Positions 10,501 through 18,617 of a stretch of 38,974 bases of DNA are shown here, piece after piece. A program made the translations under genes and the position numbers. This stretch comes from Hyphomicrobiales bacterium (GTDB lineage: Bacteria; Pseudomonadota; Alphaproteobacteria; Rhizobiales; Rhizobiaceae): assembly GCA_017305925.1 (NCBI GenBank), contig JAFKJW010000194.1, positions 1-38,974 on the forward strand, read 5' to 3'. The notes under the pieces were generated by a model, which saw nothing but the letters and a program-made list of their open reading frames with translations, made no database searches and had not been told where the DNA came from. Each line of letters starts with the position of its first letter. Within the stretch, counting starts at the first letter, position 1.

Positions 10501-10955
10501 CCGCGCAGCAGCGGCAGTATCCTGATGCCGAAACGCAGGGTGCCGGCTTCCACCTCGCGCGTGCCGTTCTGCAGGATCGCGAGATCGCGGATGTTCAGCG
10601 CGATCAGGCTGGCGCCGTCGAAGGAAATATTTGCCGGCCCGACCGTCGCGGCCATGTTCGGGCCCGCGGCGCGTTTCAGAGCCGCCTCGGCCTCGATGCG
10701 AAGCCGCTCCGCGCCGATCCCGGAAATGCCGAGGAGATAGAGACCGACGACGGCCAGAAGCACGAGACCCGCGATCGCCCCGAGCGTCCTGGCGGCGACG
10801 CGCAGGACGCCGCGAGACACGGCAGGCCTTGACGACGGCGGCTTCCTTGCCGCAGGCGGCGCCTTCTGCCCCACCGCCGAAGGCAGCGTGTCGAGATCGC
10901 AAATCTCGCCGCGCCGAAAGCGGATCCACTCGTGCTTCGGTGTCTCCAGTTGCAC
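7515..10955 (-). CDS. large AsmA/DUF3971-like inner-membrane protein
   Basis: About 1146 aa from a GTG at 10955, which has GGAAAGG shortly upstream; the frame stays open further upstream but overlaps the peroxiredoxin gene. The N-terminus is cytoplasmic and polar, followed by one transmembrane helix (~56-77, LGAIAGLVLLAVVGLYLLGI). The remainder is a long, repetitive beta-rich periplasmic part with many 'L.L.G' and 'DI.A' strands and a C-terminal AsmA-like segment (GLIGVTFKLEGKAAKPRLQVNPLSVIAPGIFRQIFEF). Proteins of this type (AsmA, TamB, YhdP relatives) are thought to form hydrophobic bridges moving lipids between the inner and outer membranes. The family is inferred from architecture; the specific role is unknown. 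It is convergent with tyrS and divergent from the peroxiredoxin gene. Confidence 0.8.
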   Translation of the reverse strand: MQLETPKHEWIRFRRGEICDLDTLPSAVGQKAPPAARKPPSSRPAVSRGVLRVAARTLGAIAGLVLLAVVGLYLLGISGIGAERLRIEAEAALKRAAGPNMAATVGPANISFDGASLIALNIRDLAILQNGTREVEAGTLRFGIRILPLLRGDVRLGSAKITDARIVVPALTGRGSGDWTASLRNEDGLVDPDLAGEALFDTLRQALDTLRRAGTGRIDLENTELVLAETGRIRSLIVSRASLSDNGDGSLSLAARGALDGRDINLEGTARQAEDGRRIADLRLKLDLAPSQPLELSASGTLSDDGSKSRIGSVGLVVAGSENENGGGRLSLSAKLEKSVIDLGKRGVLVSDADIDATLLVGSNKIEIDRLVVATGKSRFVMNGAIGPQPAGTAPPGKLAYRYEFVADDAVLAPLDSPEAPIQLTARMAGRFDERTLMLTADELAVRTANGEVAGTASVDFERGKTPGLALTVSSSNMPVSQVKQLWPWIAAGKARQWALANFLGGSVVECEIAYRVAPGRLGDGIPLNRDEIHGRFKVTDSRFDTTGSLPPIRDARGSIEFSGNDVDIVLDSGTAYLSGDRRIDVSNGRLVFRDANVNPVVGLLDLDIAGRAEAVAELASLEPINAMRRLDMQPADFSGDVKGHVRTQVPLDRATDLSTLKWQVDLNTGNLDIAKPFSGQKIADMNGLIRVDQDAARIDASATLNGVPAKLAIVEPLRAGGPKRRRDIELTLDDKRRRLVAPGLDDLVSGTMTLKVDAAAADGTQKVQADMAGTKLSIPWVGWSKGTGVPASLAFDLRRDGTVLRLADFKLSGATFGISGDVRIESGALASAKFGNVQLNRGDAARVSITRRGKSYAVAVDADAFDARALIKRIVGSADGGGSSSDGTSAISLEATVGKLAGFNDEALMNARLEYQGGGAQPTYTLSAVTDNGGAVSISNAVDGGQSAMRIQSADAGSLVRFLDIYDHMRGGQVDVSLRGQSNGVMRGQVNVSNFYIVNESRLGSIVSTKAPGGGGRSLNDVVKRDIDTSSVDVRRSSATIEKGPAYLRIEGGVLRGSMIGATFQGTLYDQAGNIDMTGTFMPAYGLNRLFAELPIIGIILGNGRDRGLIGVTFKLEGKAAKPRLQVNPLSVIAPGIFRQIFEFR

Positions 10956-11038
10956 ACACCTTTCCGACGTCCTAACACCCACTCGCCGCCAGATGCGAAT
11001 AGGGTTGGCGAAGCCCGTCGGTAGCCTCGAACAACGGC

Positions 11039-11524
11039 ATGGATATGACTGATTTGACAGTCGGCGCAAAGGCGCCGGTCCTGAAATTGTCGCTTTCCCG
11101 CGACGACGTGATCGCCGAGGGTGCCGTTCCTCCCGGCGACGCCTGCACGGTCTTCTTCTTTCCGCGCATCGGCAGCGCCACCTGCAACGACGAGGTCCTC
11201 GCCTTCGCACGGGCTCACGCGGCGTTCCGGGAGACTGGTCTTGGCGTTATCGGCATCTCGCCGGATCCGGCCGCCAGGCTCGCGCGCTTCCGCGAAAAGC
11301 ATGGCATTCCCTTCCCGCTTGCGGCCGATCCCGCGCTGGAGGCGGCCCGCGCCTGGGGCGTATGGGTGGAAAAGCGGATGTACGGCCGCGCCTTCATGGG
11401 CGTCGAACGCGCCACTTTCCTGCTGGACACGAAGGGCCGCATTGCCGCGGCATGGCGCAAGGTAAGGCTGGACGGCCATGTGGAGGCCGTATTGGCGGCG
11501 GCGGCAGCGCTGGCGGCGCGCTGA
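11039..11524 (+). CDS. Bcp/AhpC-TSA-type peroxiredoxin with atypical active-site loop
   Basis: A 161-aa thioredoxin-fold peroxidase, presumably reducing H2O2 or organic peroxides in the cytoplasm. The peroxidatic site reads FFPRIGSATCNDEVLAF: the P-x3-(T/S)-x2-C pattern holds with Ser instead of Thr, but the usual Bcp sequence TPGCT is replaced by SATCN. Downstream GVIGISPDP, REKHGIPFPLAADP and RATFLLDTKGRI match the Bcp/PrxQ fold. The PrxQ resolving cysteine five residues after the peroxidatic one is absent, so a 1-Cys mechanism or an external thiol is inferred. ATGs at 11039 and 11045 are both possible starts. No signal peptide. Confidence 0.85.
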   Translation: MDMTDLTVGAKAPVLKLSLSRDDVIAEGAVPPGDACTVFFFPRIGSATCNDEVLAFARAHAAFRETGLGVIGISPDPAARLARFREKHGIPFPLAADPALEAARAWGVWVEKRMYGRAFMGVERATFLLDTKGRIAAAWRKVRLDGHVEAVLAAAAALAAR

Positions 11525-11565
11525 ATCCGGGACGGCACTGGCCGGACATCGCTCCATTCAAAGCT

Positions 11566-11581
11566 TTGTTAACCTTAACAA
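11566..11581. promoter_or_regulatory. TTGTTAA-CC-TTAACAA inverted repeat upstream of the M23 peptidase gene
   Basis: Seven-base arms around a CC centre form a near-perfect palindrome 48 nt before the M23 start codon. TTAAC-type half-sites resemble those of CtrA, which in alphaproteobacteria controls division and envelope genes, but the canonical TTAA-N7-TTAA spacing is not present. It may be an operator or simply promoter-proximal AT-rich DNA. Confidence 0.3.
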
Positions 11582-11628
11582 GCTCTAATCGGCCTTGTTA
11601 TTTCGGCCTCCTCGGAAAGATCCTTCGT

Positions 11629-12894
11629 GTGAAACAGGCTGCACAATCGACCTTCGGGCGACGCAAGGAACCGCACACCGTCATCATCGCGCGCGGCGAT
11701 GAAATCCGGCATTTCACCGTCAAGCCATGGCTGGCCACTCTGGCCGGCTCCGCCTGCGCGGCCGTGGCGATCGGCTATCTCCTGGCAACCTCCTATCTCG
11801 TCCTGCGCGACGACCTGATCGGCGCCTCGATCACGCGGCAGGCCCGCATGCAGCAGGCCTATGAGGACCGCATTTCTGCGCTGAGGGCGCAGGTCGACCG
11901 CATCACCAGCCGCCAGTTGCTCGACCAGCAGCTCGTGGAGAGCAAGGTTTCGGAGCTCTTGGAGCGCCAGTCGCAGCTTTCGGCACGGCACGGCAAGCTC
12001 GGCCCGCTCCTCGACCGGGCCGGCGAGCTGGAGGGCACAGACGCCGGCGTTCCGGTGCCGACGCCCAAGCCCGACGTCAGGGCCGATGCCGGAGGCCTCG
12101 CGCGAACGGCTGTGGCGGGCAATGCCGCCGCGTTGCCCGTCTCCTTCTGGCCGACCCACAAGGCCGCCGATGACGAATCCCAGGCGGATCGGGCAGACAA
12201 GCTCTTCGTCGCCATCAACCAGTCGCTGCGCTCGATCGAGAGCGAGCAGATGGACCGCCTCGGCAAGCTGACCGACAACGCCTATCTCGCGACGGACGCG
12301 ATCAAGACCGCGCTGGCCTCGGCCGGGCTGACGGTCGCACCCGACGACGACGCCCAGGCGGTCGGCGGTCCCTATATCCCCGCCGATCCTTCGAGCGCCT
12401 TCGACAGCAAGGTGAAAGAACTCGACGAGGCGCTGACCGAGCTGGAGACCGTGAAGGCTGAGGCCGAACGCCTGCCCATCGCCAATCCGGCGCCGGGGCG
12501 CGCCGTGACGAGCACCTTCGGCACGCGGCGCGACCCGCTTCTCGGCACGCTGGCGCTCCATTCGGGCATGGATTTCCGCTCCGCCATCGGCTCGGCGGTG
12601 CGCGCGACCGGCGCGGGCGTGGTGGTGCATGCCGGCTGGAACGGCGGCTACGGCAACATGGTCGAGGTCGACCATGGCGGCGGGCTGACGACCCGCTATG
12701 GGCATATGAGCGAGATCAGCGTCCGTTCCGGCCAGAAGGTGCAGGCGGGCGACCTGCTCGGCAAGTCCGGCAGCACCGGCCGCTCCACCGGTCCGCACCT
12801 CCACTACGAGGTGCGGCGCAACGGCGAGGCGACGGACCCGCTCCCCTTCATCAGGGCCGGCAGCAAGATCAGCAAATATCTCGACCCGGCCTGA
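11629..12894 (+). CDS. membrane-anchored M23 (LytM-domain) peptidoglycan hydrolase
   Basis: 421 aa from a GTG at 11629 with GGAAAGA 8 nt upstream; the ORF extends further 5' but through non-conserved sequence overlapping the peroxiredoxin gene. Order: short cytoplasmic segment ([21 protein letters not shown]), one transmembrane helix (~34-57), a periplasmic coiled coil (~70-130), a low-complexity linker, and a C-terminal M23 domain. The domain has Zn-site residues H311 and D315 in HSGMDF and H390/H392 in HLHYE, so it looks catalytically competent rather than an EnvC-like degenerate LytM. The role is inferred as peptidoglycan cleavage in growth or division. The end converges on prfB and overlaps its frameshifted tail by 26 nt. 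Confidence 0.9.
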   Translation: MKQAAQSTFGRRKEPHTVIIARGDEIRHFTVKPWLATLAGSACAAVAIGYLLATSYLVLRDDLIGASITRQARMQQAYEDRISALRAQVDRITSRQLLDQQLVESKVSELLERQSQLSARHGKLGPLLDRAGELEGTDAGVPVPTPKPDVRADAGGLARTAVAGNAAALPVSFWPTHKAADDESQADRADKLFVAINQSLRSIESEQMDRLGKLTDNAYLATDAIKTALASAGLTVAPDDDAQAVGGPYIPADPSSAFDSKVKELDEALTELETVKAEAERLPIANPAPGRAVTSTFGTRRDPLLGTLALHSGMDFRSAIGSAVRATGAGVVVHAGWNGGYGNMVEVDHGGGLTTRYGHMSEISVRSGQKVQAGDLLGKSGSTGRSTGPHLHYEVRRNGEATDPLPFIRAGSKISKYLDPA

Positions 12895-13988
12895 CGGGAC
12901 GGACACCGCGAAAACTCAGTCGATGTCCGCGACCGGCTGGCCGGAGCCGCCCTCTATCCGCTGCGCTCTCCGTGCCGGTGCGCAGATCCTTCACCAACTG
13001 GTAGGGTTGCAGGACATAAGAGCGGATCTGATGTCCCCAGCCGATATCCGTCTTCGACGCGGCCTCGGCGCTGGCGGCAGCCTCGCGCTTCTCCAGCTCC
13101 ACCTCATAGAGGCGTGAGCGCAACATCTCCCACGCCTTCGCGCGGTTCTGGTGCTGCGAGCGGCCGGCCTGGCAGGCGACCGCGATGCCAGTCGGGATGT
13201 GCGTGATGCGGACGGCCGAATCGGTCGTGTTGACGTGCTGGCCGCCGGCGCCGGAAGACCGATAAGTGTCGATGCGGACATCCGATTCATTGATGTCGAT
13301 CTGGATGTTGTCGTCGACCACCGGGTAGACCCAGGTGCTGGAGAAGGAGGTGTGGCGGCGCGCGTTTGAATCGTAGGGAGAAATCCGCACGAGACGATGC
13401 ACGCCCGATTCCGTCTTCAGCCACCCGTAGGCGTTGTGGCCCTTGACGAGGACGGTGGCCGATTTGATGCCCGCCTCCTCGCCGTCGTGCATTTCCAGCA
13501 CCTCGACCTTGAAGCCGCGCCGCTCGGCCCAGCGCGTGTACATGCGCAGCAGCATGTTGGCCCAGTCCTGGCTTTCCGTGCCGCCCGCGCCGGCATGGAT
13601 CTCCAGATAGGTGTCGTTGGCATCGGCCTCGCCGGACAGCATGGTCTCGATCTGTCGTTCGCGCACCTCGCCCGCCATCGCCTTGATGGAGGCTTCCGCT
13701 TCGGCGACGATCGCGGCATCCCCCTCGGCCTCGCCCATCTCGATCAGCTCGATATTGTCGGCGAGCGCCTGTTCGAGACGGCGCACCGCACCGATGCCGT
13801 CATCAAGCGTCTGACGCTCGCGCATCAGCTTCTGGGCCTCCTGCGCGTCATTCCAGAGCGCGGGGTCCTCGGCGCGGTTGTTCAGATAATCGAGGCGCTT
13901 GACGGCTTGATCCCAGTCAAAGATGCCTCCTCAGCAGGCCGATGCCCTGCTTGATCTCGTCGACCAGGTTTTCCGTCTCGGTTCGCAT
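12869..13988 (-). CDS. prfB: peptide chain release factor 2 (programmed +1 frameshift; aberrant C-terminus)
   Basis: RF2 terminates translation at UGA and UAA. The ATG at 13988 opens 23 codons ending CTT, then in-frame TGA; a +1 shift at CTTTGAC (13922-13916) continues into the main body. Body motifs: [13 protein letters not shown], the stop-recognition region [14 protein letters not shown] and the peptidyl-hydrolysis GGQ (248-250). After KDLRTGTES (residue 341) the frame gives a 31-residue Arg/Gly-rich tail ending at 12869. The expected continuation of about 19 residues (E. coli ...TQAVLDGSLDQFIEASL) is absent. In the other frame, codons for [16 protein letters not shown] and a stop at 12918-12916 look like the original end. 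So a deletion of roughly 56 or 59 nt is inferred near 12964-12970. Confidence 0.9.
13916..13931 (-). other. RF2 programmed +1 frameshift element
   Basis: On the minus strand AGGAGG (13931-13926) is followed by CAT and then CTT TGA C (13922-13916). This is the classic RF2 recoding signal: an internal Shine-Dalgarno three bases before a slippery CUU codon and a poorly terminated UGA-C. The spacing is the same as in E. coli prfB (AGGGGG UAU CUU UGA C). When RF2 is scarce the ribosome slips +1 and makes more RF2. Confidence 0.95.
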
Positions 13989-14094
13989 GAAGCTGGAATC
14001 TTTCGCATAGGCCGGGCCGAAGGTCCGGCGACAGGCGCGTTACATAAGGAGCGCGCCGGAGGCTGTAAAGGCGCCAGGAAGCCCTCTCCACCCG

Positions 14095-16530
14095 TCAGTA
14101 GAGGCCGCCGGGGGATTCGGTCACGGCCTTCTTCGCCTCCGAGGATATCTCGCGGCTGCCGCCCGCATCGTCCATGCCGATCACCCAATAGCTGTCGGCC
14201 GGGCCGGTTCCGGGCTTGAACGCCTCGATGATGGTGTTCGGGTCGCCCTGGTTGGCGCGCATGCCGGTCTTGCGGTTGATGGCGATGAGCTTCATGCCCT
14301 CGGGGATCTTGAAATCGACATTGGGCGTCCCCTCCAGCGCAACCTTCATGAAGTCCTTGAAGATCGGCGCCGCGAGGCCGCCGCCGGTCGCGCCCTTGCC
14401 GAGATTCTGCGGCTGGTCGTAGCCCATGTAGAGGCCGACCACGAGGTTCGGCGTGAAGCCGACGAACCATGCGTCCTTCTCGTCGTTGGTGGTGCCCGTC
14501 TTGCCGGCGATGTGCCGGCCGAGCTCCGAGACGGTGACGGCGGTGCCGCGCTGGACCACGCCCTCCATCATGGAGGTGATCTGGTAGGCCGTCATCGGGT
14601 CGAGCACCTGCTCGGAATTGTCGATGAGCTCAGGCTCGGCCTGGCCCTTCCATTCCTGGGCGTTGCAGCCCTCGCAGCCCCGCTCGTCGTGCCGGAACAC
14701 GGTTTTCCCGTAGCGGTCCTGGATGCGGTCGATCAGCGACGGCTTTATCTGCCGCCCGCCATTCGCCATGATCGAATAGGCCGAGACCATGCGCATGACG
14801 GTGGTCTCGCCAGAGCCCAGCGCCATCGGCAGATAGGGCGCCAGATGGTCGTAGACGCCGAAGCGCTCGGCATATTCGGCGACGATCTTCATGCCCATGT
14901 CGTTGGCCAGCCGCACCGTCATCAGGTTGCGCGAGCGCTCGATGCCGGAGCGCAGCGTGGCCGGACCTGCGGCCTTTCCGTCATAGTTCTTCGGCGTCCA
15001 GGTCTGGCCGCCGCTGGTGATGGTGATCGGACCGTCCATGATGACGGAAGCCGGCGTGTAGCCGTTGTCCAGCGCCGCGGCATAGACGATCGGCTTAAAG
15101 GACGAGCCCGGCTGGCGCATCGCCTGGGTGGCGCGGTTGAACTCCGATTCCGCGTAGGAGAAGCCGCCGACCATGGCGAGCACCCGGCCGGTATGCGGAT
15201 CCATGGCGACCATGCCGCCGGAGACCGACGGCACCTGGCGCAACTCGTACCCGCCGTCGGAACCGTCCTTCTTCTCGACGAAGACGACGTCGCCGGGCTT
15301 CAGCACGCCGTCGACGCCGCTGGCCTTGACGAGCTTGCCGTCGACCATGTGGCGCATGGCCCAGCGCATGTCGTCGGCGGCGATGGTGCCCTCCTCGCGC
15401 TTCTCCTCCAGCGCACCGGAGGCCAGACGCTTCGGCTGAAGGCCGATGGACGCGGCGGACTTCGAGCTGTCGAGCACCACGGCAAGGCGCCATTCCGGCA
15501 CGTCGTCGAGGCCCTTGACCTGGCCCACGGCAGCACCCCAGTCGCCGGAAATGTCGACATTGCCCTTCGGGCCGCGATAGCCGCGCAGGCGGTCGAACTT
15601 CTCCAGGCCGTTCTGCAGGGCCCTGCGGGCAATGAGCTGGAGATGCGGGTCGAGCGTCGTGCGCACCGACAGGCCGCCCTCGTAGAGCGCGTCGACGCCG
15701 TAGCGGGCGATCAGCTCGCGCCGCACCTCCTCGGTGAAATACTCGCCGGCGAACAGATAGGTACCGTTGCGGCGCGGCGTGACGCCGAGCGGCTCGGCCT
15801 TGGCCTTGTCGCCTTCCTCGCGGCTGACATAGCCGTTCTCGACCATCTGGTCGATCACCCAGTTGCGGCGCTCGATCGCGCGGTCGGGATGCCGGAAGGG
15901 ATGATAGTTGGACGGGCCTTTCGGCAGCGACGCCAGATAGGCGGCCTCGGCGATCGTCAGCTCGTTGACCGACTTGTCGAAATAGGTCAGCGCCGCGCCG
16001 GCGACGCCGTAGGCGCCGAGCCCAAAGAAGATCTCGTTGAGATAGAGCTCGAAGATGCGATCCTTGGAATAGGCCTGCTCGATGCGGAAGGAGAGCAGCA
16101 TCTCCTTGATCTTGCGGTCATAGGTCTGCTCGGAGGTCAGCAGGAAATTCTTCGCCACCTGCTGGGTGATCGTCGATGCGCCCTGCTTGCTGCCGGTCTT
16201 CAGGTTGTTGACCACGGCGCGGATGAGGCCCTGGATGTCGATGCCGGGGTGGCTGTAGAAATTCTTGTCCTCGGCGGACAGGAAGGCGGCCTTGACGCGG
16301 TCCGGCACGGCCTGGATCGGCAGATAGAGACGCCGCTCCTTGGCGAATTCCGCCATCAGCGCGCCGTCGGAGGCGTGGATGCGCGTGGTGACCGGCGGCT
16401 CGTAATTCGCCAGCACCTCGTAGTCCGGCAGGTCCTTGGACACGTGGCCGACATAGATGGCAACGCCCGCCGCCACCAGCAGAGCCAGCATCGTGCCGAT
16501 GCCGAAGAAATAGCCGATGAGCCTTACCAT
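14095..16530 (-). CDS. mrcA: penicillin-binding protein 1A, bifunctional transglycosylase/transpeptidase
   Basis: Class A PBP that polymerises glycan strands and crosslinks them in the periplasm. 811 aa from the ATG at 16530 (GGAGCGGGC before it); the ORF extends upstream without similarity. Transmembrane helix ~5-27; glycosyltransferase domain with E87 in SAEDKNFYSHPG, GASTITQQVAKN (~117-128) and the LYLNEIFFG motif (~162-170). An OB-like insert (~340-435) typical of PBP1A follows. The transpeptidase has SSFK (S476, K479), SRN (533-535) and KTGT (677-680). All catalytic motifs are intact. It follows amiC by 207 nt and precedes prfB by 106 nt on the same strand, an arrangement I recall from other rhizobia. 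Confidence 0.96.
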   Translation of the reverse strand: MVRLIGYFFGIGTMLALLVAAGVAIYVGHVSKDLPDYEVLANYEPPVTTRIHASDGALMAEFAKERRLYLPIQAVPDRVKAAFLSAEDKNFYSHPGIDIQGLIRAVVNNLKTGSKQGASTITQQVAKNFLLTSEQTYDRKIKEMLLSFRIEQAYSKDRIFELYLNEIFFGLGAYGVAGAALTYFDKSVNELTIAEAAYLASLPKGPSNYHPFRHPDRAIERRNWVIDQMVENGYVSREEGDKAKAEPLGVTPRRNGTYLFAGEYFTEEVRRELIARYGVDALYEGGLSVRTTLDPHLQLIARRALQNGLEKFDRLRGYRGPKGNVDISGDWGAAVGQVKGLDDVPEWRLAVVLDSSKSAASIGLQPKRLASGALEEKREEGTIAADDMRWAMRHMVDGKLVKASGVDGVLKPGDVVFVEKKDGSDGGYELRQVPSVSGGMVAMDPHTGRVLAMVGGFSYAESEFNRATQAMRQPGSSFKPIVYAAALDNGYTPASVIMDGPITITSGGQTWTPKNYDGKAAGPATLRSGIERSRNLMTVRLANDMGMKIVAEYAERFGVYDHLAPYLPMALGSGETTVMRMVSAYSIMANGGRQIKPSLIDRIQDRYGKTVFRHDERGCEGCNAQEWKGQAEPELIDNSEQVLDPMTAYQITSMMEGVVQRGTAVTVSELGRHIAGKTGTTNDEKDAWFVGFTPNLVVGLYMGYDQPQNLGKGATGGGLAAPIFKDFMKVALEGTPNVDFKIPEGMKLIAINRKTGMRANQGDPNTIIEAFKPGTGPADSYWVIGMDDAGGSREISSEAKKAVTESPGGLY

Positions 16531-16737
16531 GCCCGCTCCAGTCCACCCGGTCCGGTTGCTTTCCGTCCGGCGCCGTCCATCAATCAAGCCGCGGCGCACG
16601 CGCGCCGGTGTTCCTACCGTCCTTGCGGCGCCCATGTGGGCAAAATGCGGCGAAGGACACGGTTTCAGCCGCAGCACGGCGCAACATTCGCGCCCGTGTG
16701 ACCATCGCGCAACGCCTCCGCGGACGGAGAAGCCGCG

Positions 16738-17982
16738 TCATCCGCCGGCACCCGCGCGGCTGCCCGCGAAGGCGGCGATCCCCTTGGCTATGCTGCCGGC
16801 GGCCTTTTCGCGCCAGTCCGCATCGGCCAGAAGCTTCTCGTCCTTCGGGTTGGAGAGATAGCCGAGCTCGATCAGGACCGACGGGACGTCGGGGGCCTTT
16901 AGCACCCTAAATCCGGCAAAGCGATGCGGATTCTTGATCACGCCGATCGAGTGCCTGAGCTGGCCGACGAGCGTGCGCGCGAAGCGGATCGAGAAGCTGT
17001 GCGTCTCGCGGCGGACGAGATCGACCAGGATGTCGGCCACTTCCGCATCGGCATCCGGCAAGGCAAGGCCAGCGACCTGGTCGGAGAGGTTCTCCCGGAT
17101 CGCCAGGGCTTCCGCCTCCGGATCGGACGCCTTGTCGGAAACCGTATAGACCGTGGCACCGCGCAGGCCCTTCACGCCGATCGTGTCGGCATGGATCGAC
17201 ACGAAAAGGTCGGCCTCGCGCTGGCGGGCGATGCGCACGCGCTCGTCCAGCGGAATGAAGACATCCGTGTCGCGCGTCAGGGATACGTCGTACCGGTCCT
17301 CCGCGTCGAGCACGGCCTTCAATTCCTGTGCGAAGGCGAGCGTCACCGTCTTCTCCAGCGTCCCGCTGACGCCCTCCGCGCCGCCATCGGCCCCGCCATG
17401 GCCGGGATCGATCACGATGGTGAAGCGCTTCTTCGCATCGGCGATCCGATCGCTCTTGGGCGTCGACACGGTGGAGCCCGTTTCGATCGCCTGGTCGGCG
17501 AGCGCCTGCTCGAAGGCCCTGTCGCTCGTCGCGGCGAGGTCGACCGCGAGGCGGAAACCGTTTCCGTCGTCGTTCTTCAGGATATCGAAACTCTCGACGG
17601 AGAACGGCCCCCTGGCGGTGAGGATCAGCCGGGAGGCGTCCGGATGCGGGCTGCCGAAGCGTGCGCCCCGGATGAGTCCCCTCGCCGTCAAATCCTTCGG
17701 ATCCAGGCGAAACTGGGTCGGCGGAAGATCGATGACCAGCCGGTTCGGGCTGCGCAGCAGGAACCAGCGCGGCTGGACTTCCGGTTCACGATCGAGGTCG
17801 AGAACCATGCGGACGTGATTCGCGTCGCCGGCCGTCTTGAAGGAGGTCGCCTGGAGCGGGGCGCCGGCGAGGACGGTCGCGGGAGCCGCGAAGAACAGCG
17901 TCGCAAACAGGACAAGCGCCAGCACGAGCCGGTTCCGCGAAAAATGCCGTCTGCACTTTTCCAGCGCCACGTTGCTACCCAC
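16738..17982 (-). CDS. amiC: N-acetylmuramoyl-L-alanine amidase, AmiC type with AMIN domain
   Basis: Exported zinc amidase that removes stem peptides from peptidoglycan, typically at septa. 414 aa from a GTG at 17982 (an alternative GTG is at 17970; neither has a strong Shine-Dalgarno). Signal sequence ~16-40 (RNRLVLALVLFATLFFAAPATVLAG). The AMIN domain (~42-150) anchors to peptidoglycan. The amidase_3 domain (~187-410) has H195 in IDPGHGG, E210 in GTLEKTVTL, H264 in SIHAD and E372 in LIELGYLSN. The interrupting segment that acts as the autoinhibitory helix in AmiC proteins corresponds to about 285-330. Upstream of mrcA, so hydrolase and synthase may be co-expressed. Confidence 0.95.
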   Translation of the reverse strand: MGSNVALEKCRRHFSRNRLVLALVLFATLFFAAPATVLAGAPLQATSFKTAGDANHVRMVLDLDREPEVQPRWFLLRSPNRLVIDLPPTQFRLDPKDLTARGLIRGARFGSPHPDASRLILTARGPFSVESFDILKNDDGNGFRLAVDLAATSDRAFEQALADQAIETGSTVSTPKSDRIADAKKRFTIVIDPGHGGADGGAEGVSGTLEKTVTLAFAQELKAVLDAEDRYDVSLTRDTDVFIPLDERVRIARQREADLFVSIHADTIGVKGLRGATVYTVSDKASDPEAEALAIRENLSDQVAGLALPDADAEVADILVDLVRRETHSFSIRFARTLVGQLRHSIGVIKNPHRFAGFRVLKAPDVPSVLIELGYLSNPKDEKLLADADWREKAAGSIAKGIAAFAGSRAGAGG

Positions 17983-18617
17983 ATATACCGGCGTCGCACG
18001 ATCCTGCCGTGCCGGCGCGCAAATTTCCGGATGGGCCGGCGGATGCCAACCCCTTAACGATTGGTAGCGCCGTAAGGTTAACCAAGCCTTTTCAGCCGCC
18101 CTTTCCGGCCACCGGCGCCCGAGTGGCTGACGTCAGTTCGGGGTTGCCAGAAGCGCCGGCAGATCATAAAAGCGACATCGGGTCACTGCAACGTTTGGAC
18201 GCGTCCGCATTCAGCCGAGATCGTAGGGAGGCGAGGAAGAGGCGGTTCCCGTCACGGATGCGGCAGCCAAGTCAGGGTGATCCCGAACAGATTCGTCAAG
18301 GCTTTCGGCGCGGCCGGCGCCTTGGACAAACGAAACGGGCGGAGCGACTGCGTTCCGCACGGGCTCTTCGTGAGCACGAGCTGGTCCGGCATGTGCCGGG
18401 CTTTGGTAAAATTGTCCGCTAGGATACGCAATGCCTCCACATGTCCATGCAGGGAAAATGGCCGCTTCCGGCGCGTTTCGCGCGCCCGGCGCCATCCTTG
18501 CGGTTTGGAGCGGGCGGCGGCCGGCGGGCGTAATATTGTCCGGCACCTCGTCAACGGCCCTCCTGGATTGCGATCCGGGATCACCGCGGCACGCGACTGC
18601 CGGGGAGACAAGACATA
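17983..18617 (+). promoter_or_regulatory. 635-nt divergent intergenic region: rne leader and amiC promoter region
   Basis: No convincing gene lies here; the open frames are short and unlike any family I know. The left part has a TTAACGATT...GGTTAACC pair of TTAAC-type sites (about 18054-18081) and a TGACGTCA palindrome (~18128). A possible -10 (TAAAAT, ~18408) lies near 200 nt before rne, without a good -35. Long rne 5' UTRs that mediate RNase E autoregulation are established in enterobacteria; a similar role here is inference. GGGGAG about 10 nt before the ATG serves as the Shine-Dalgarno. Confidence 0.35.

Noticed and set aside
13826-13988. In-frame TGA in prfB read as a pseudogene-forming nonsense mutation
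   Set aside because: The stop lies in the classic CTTTGAC recoding site with an upstream AGGAGG, so it is programmed.
14512-16701. 729-aa plus-strand frame opposite mrcA
   Set aside because: Antisense shadow; PBP1A motifs are complete on the minus strand.
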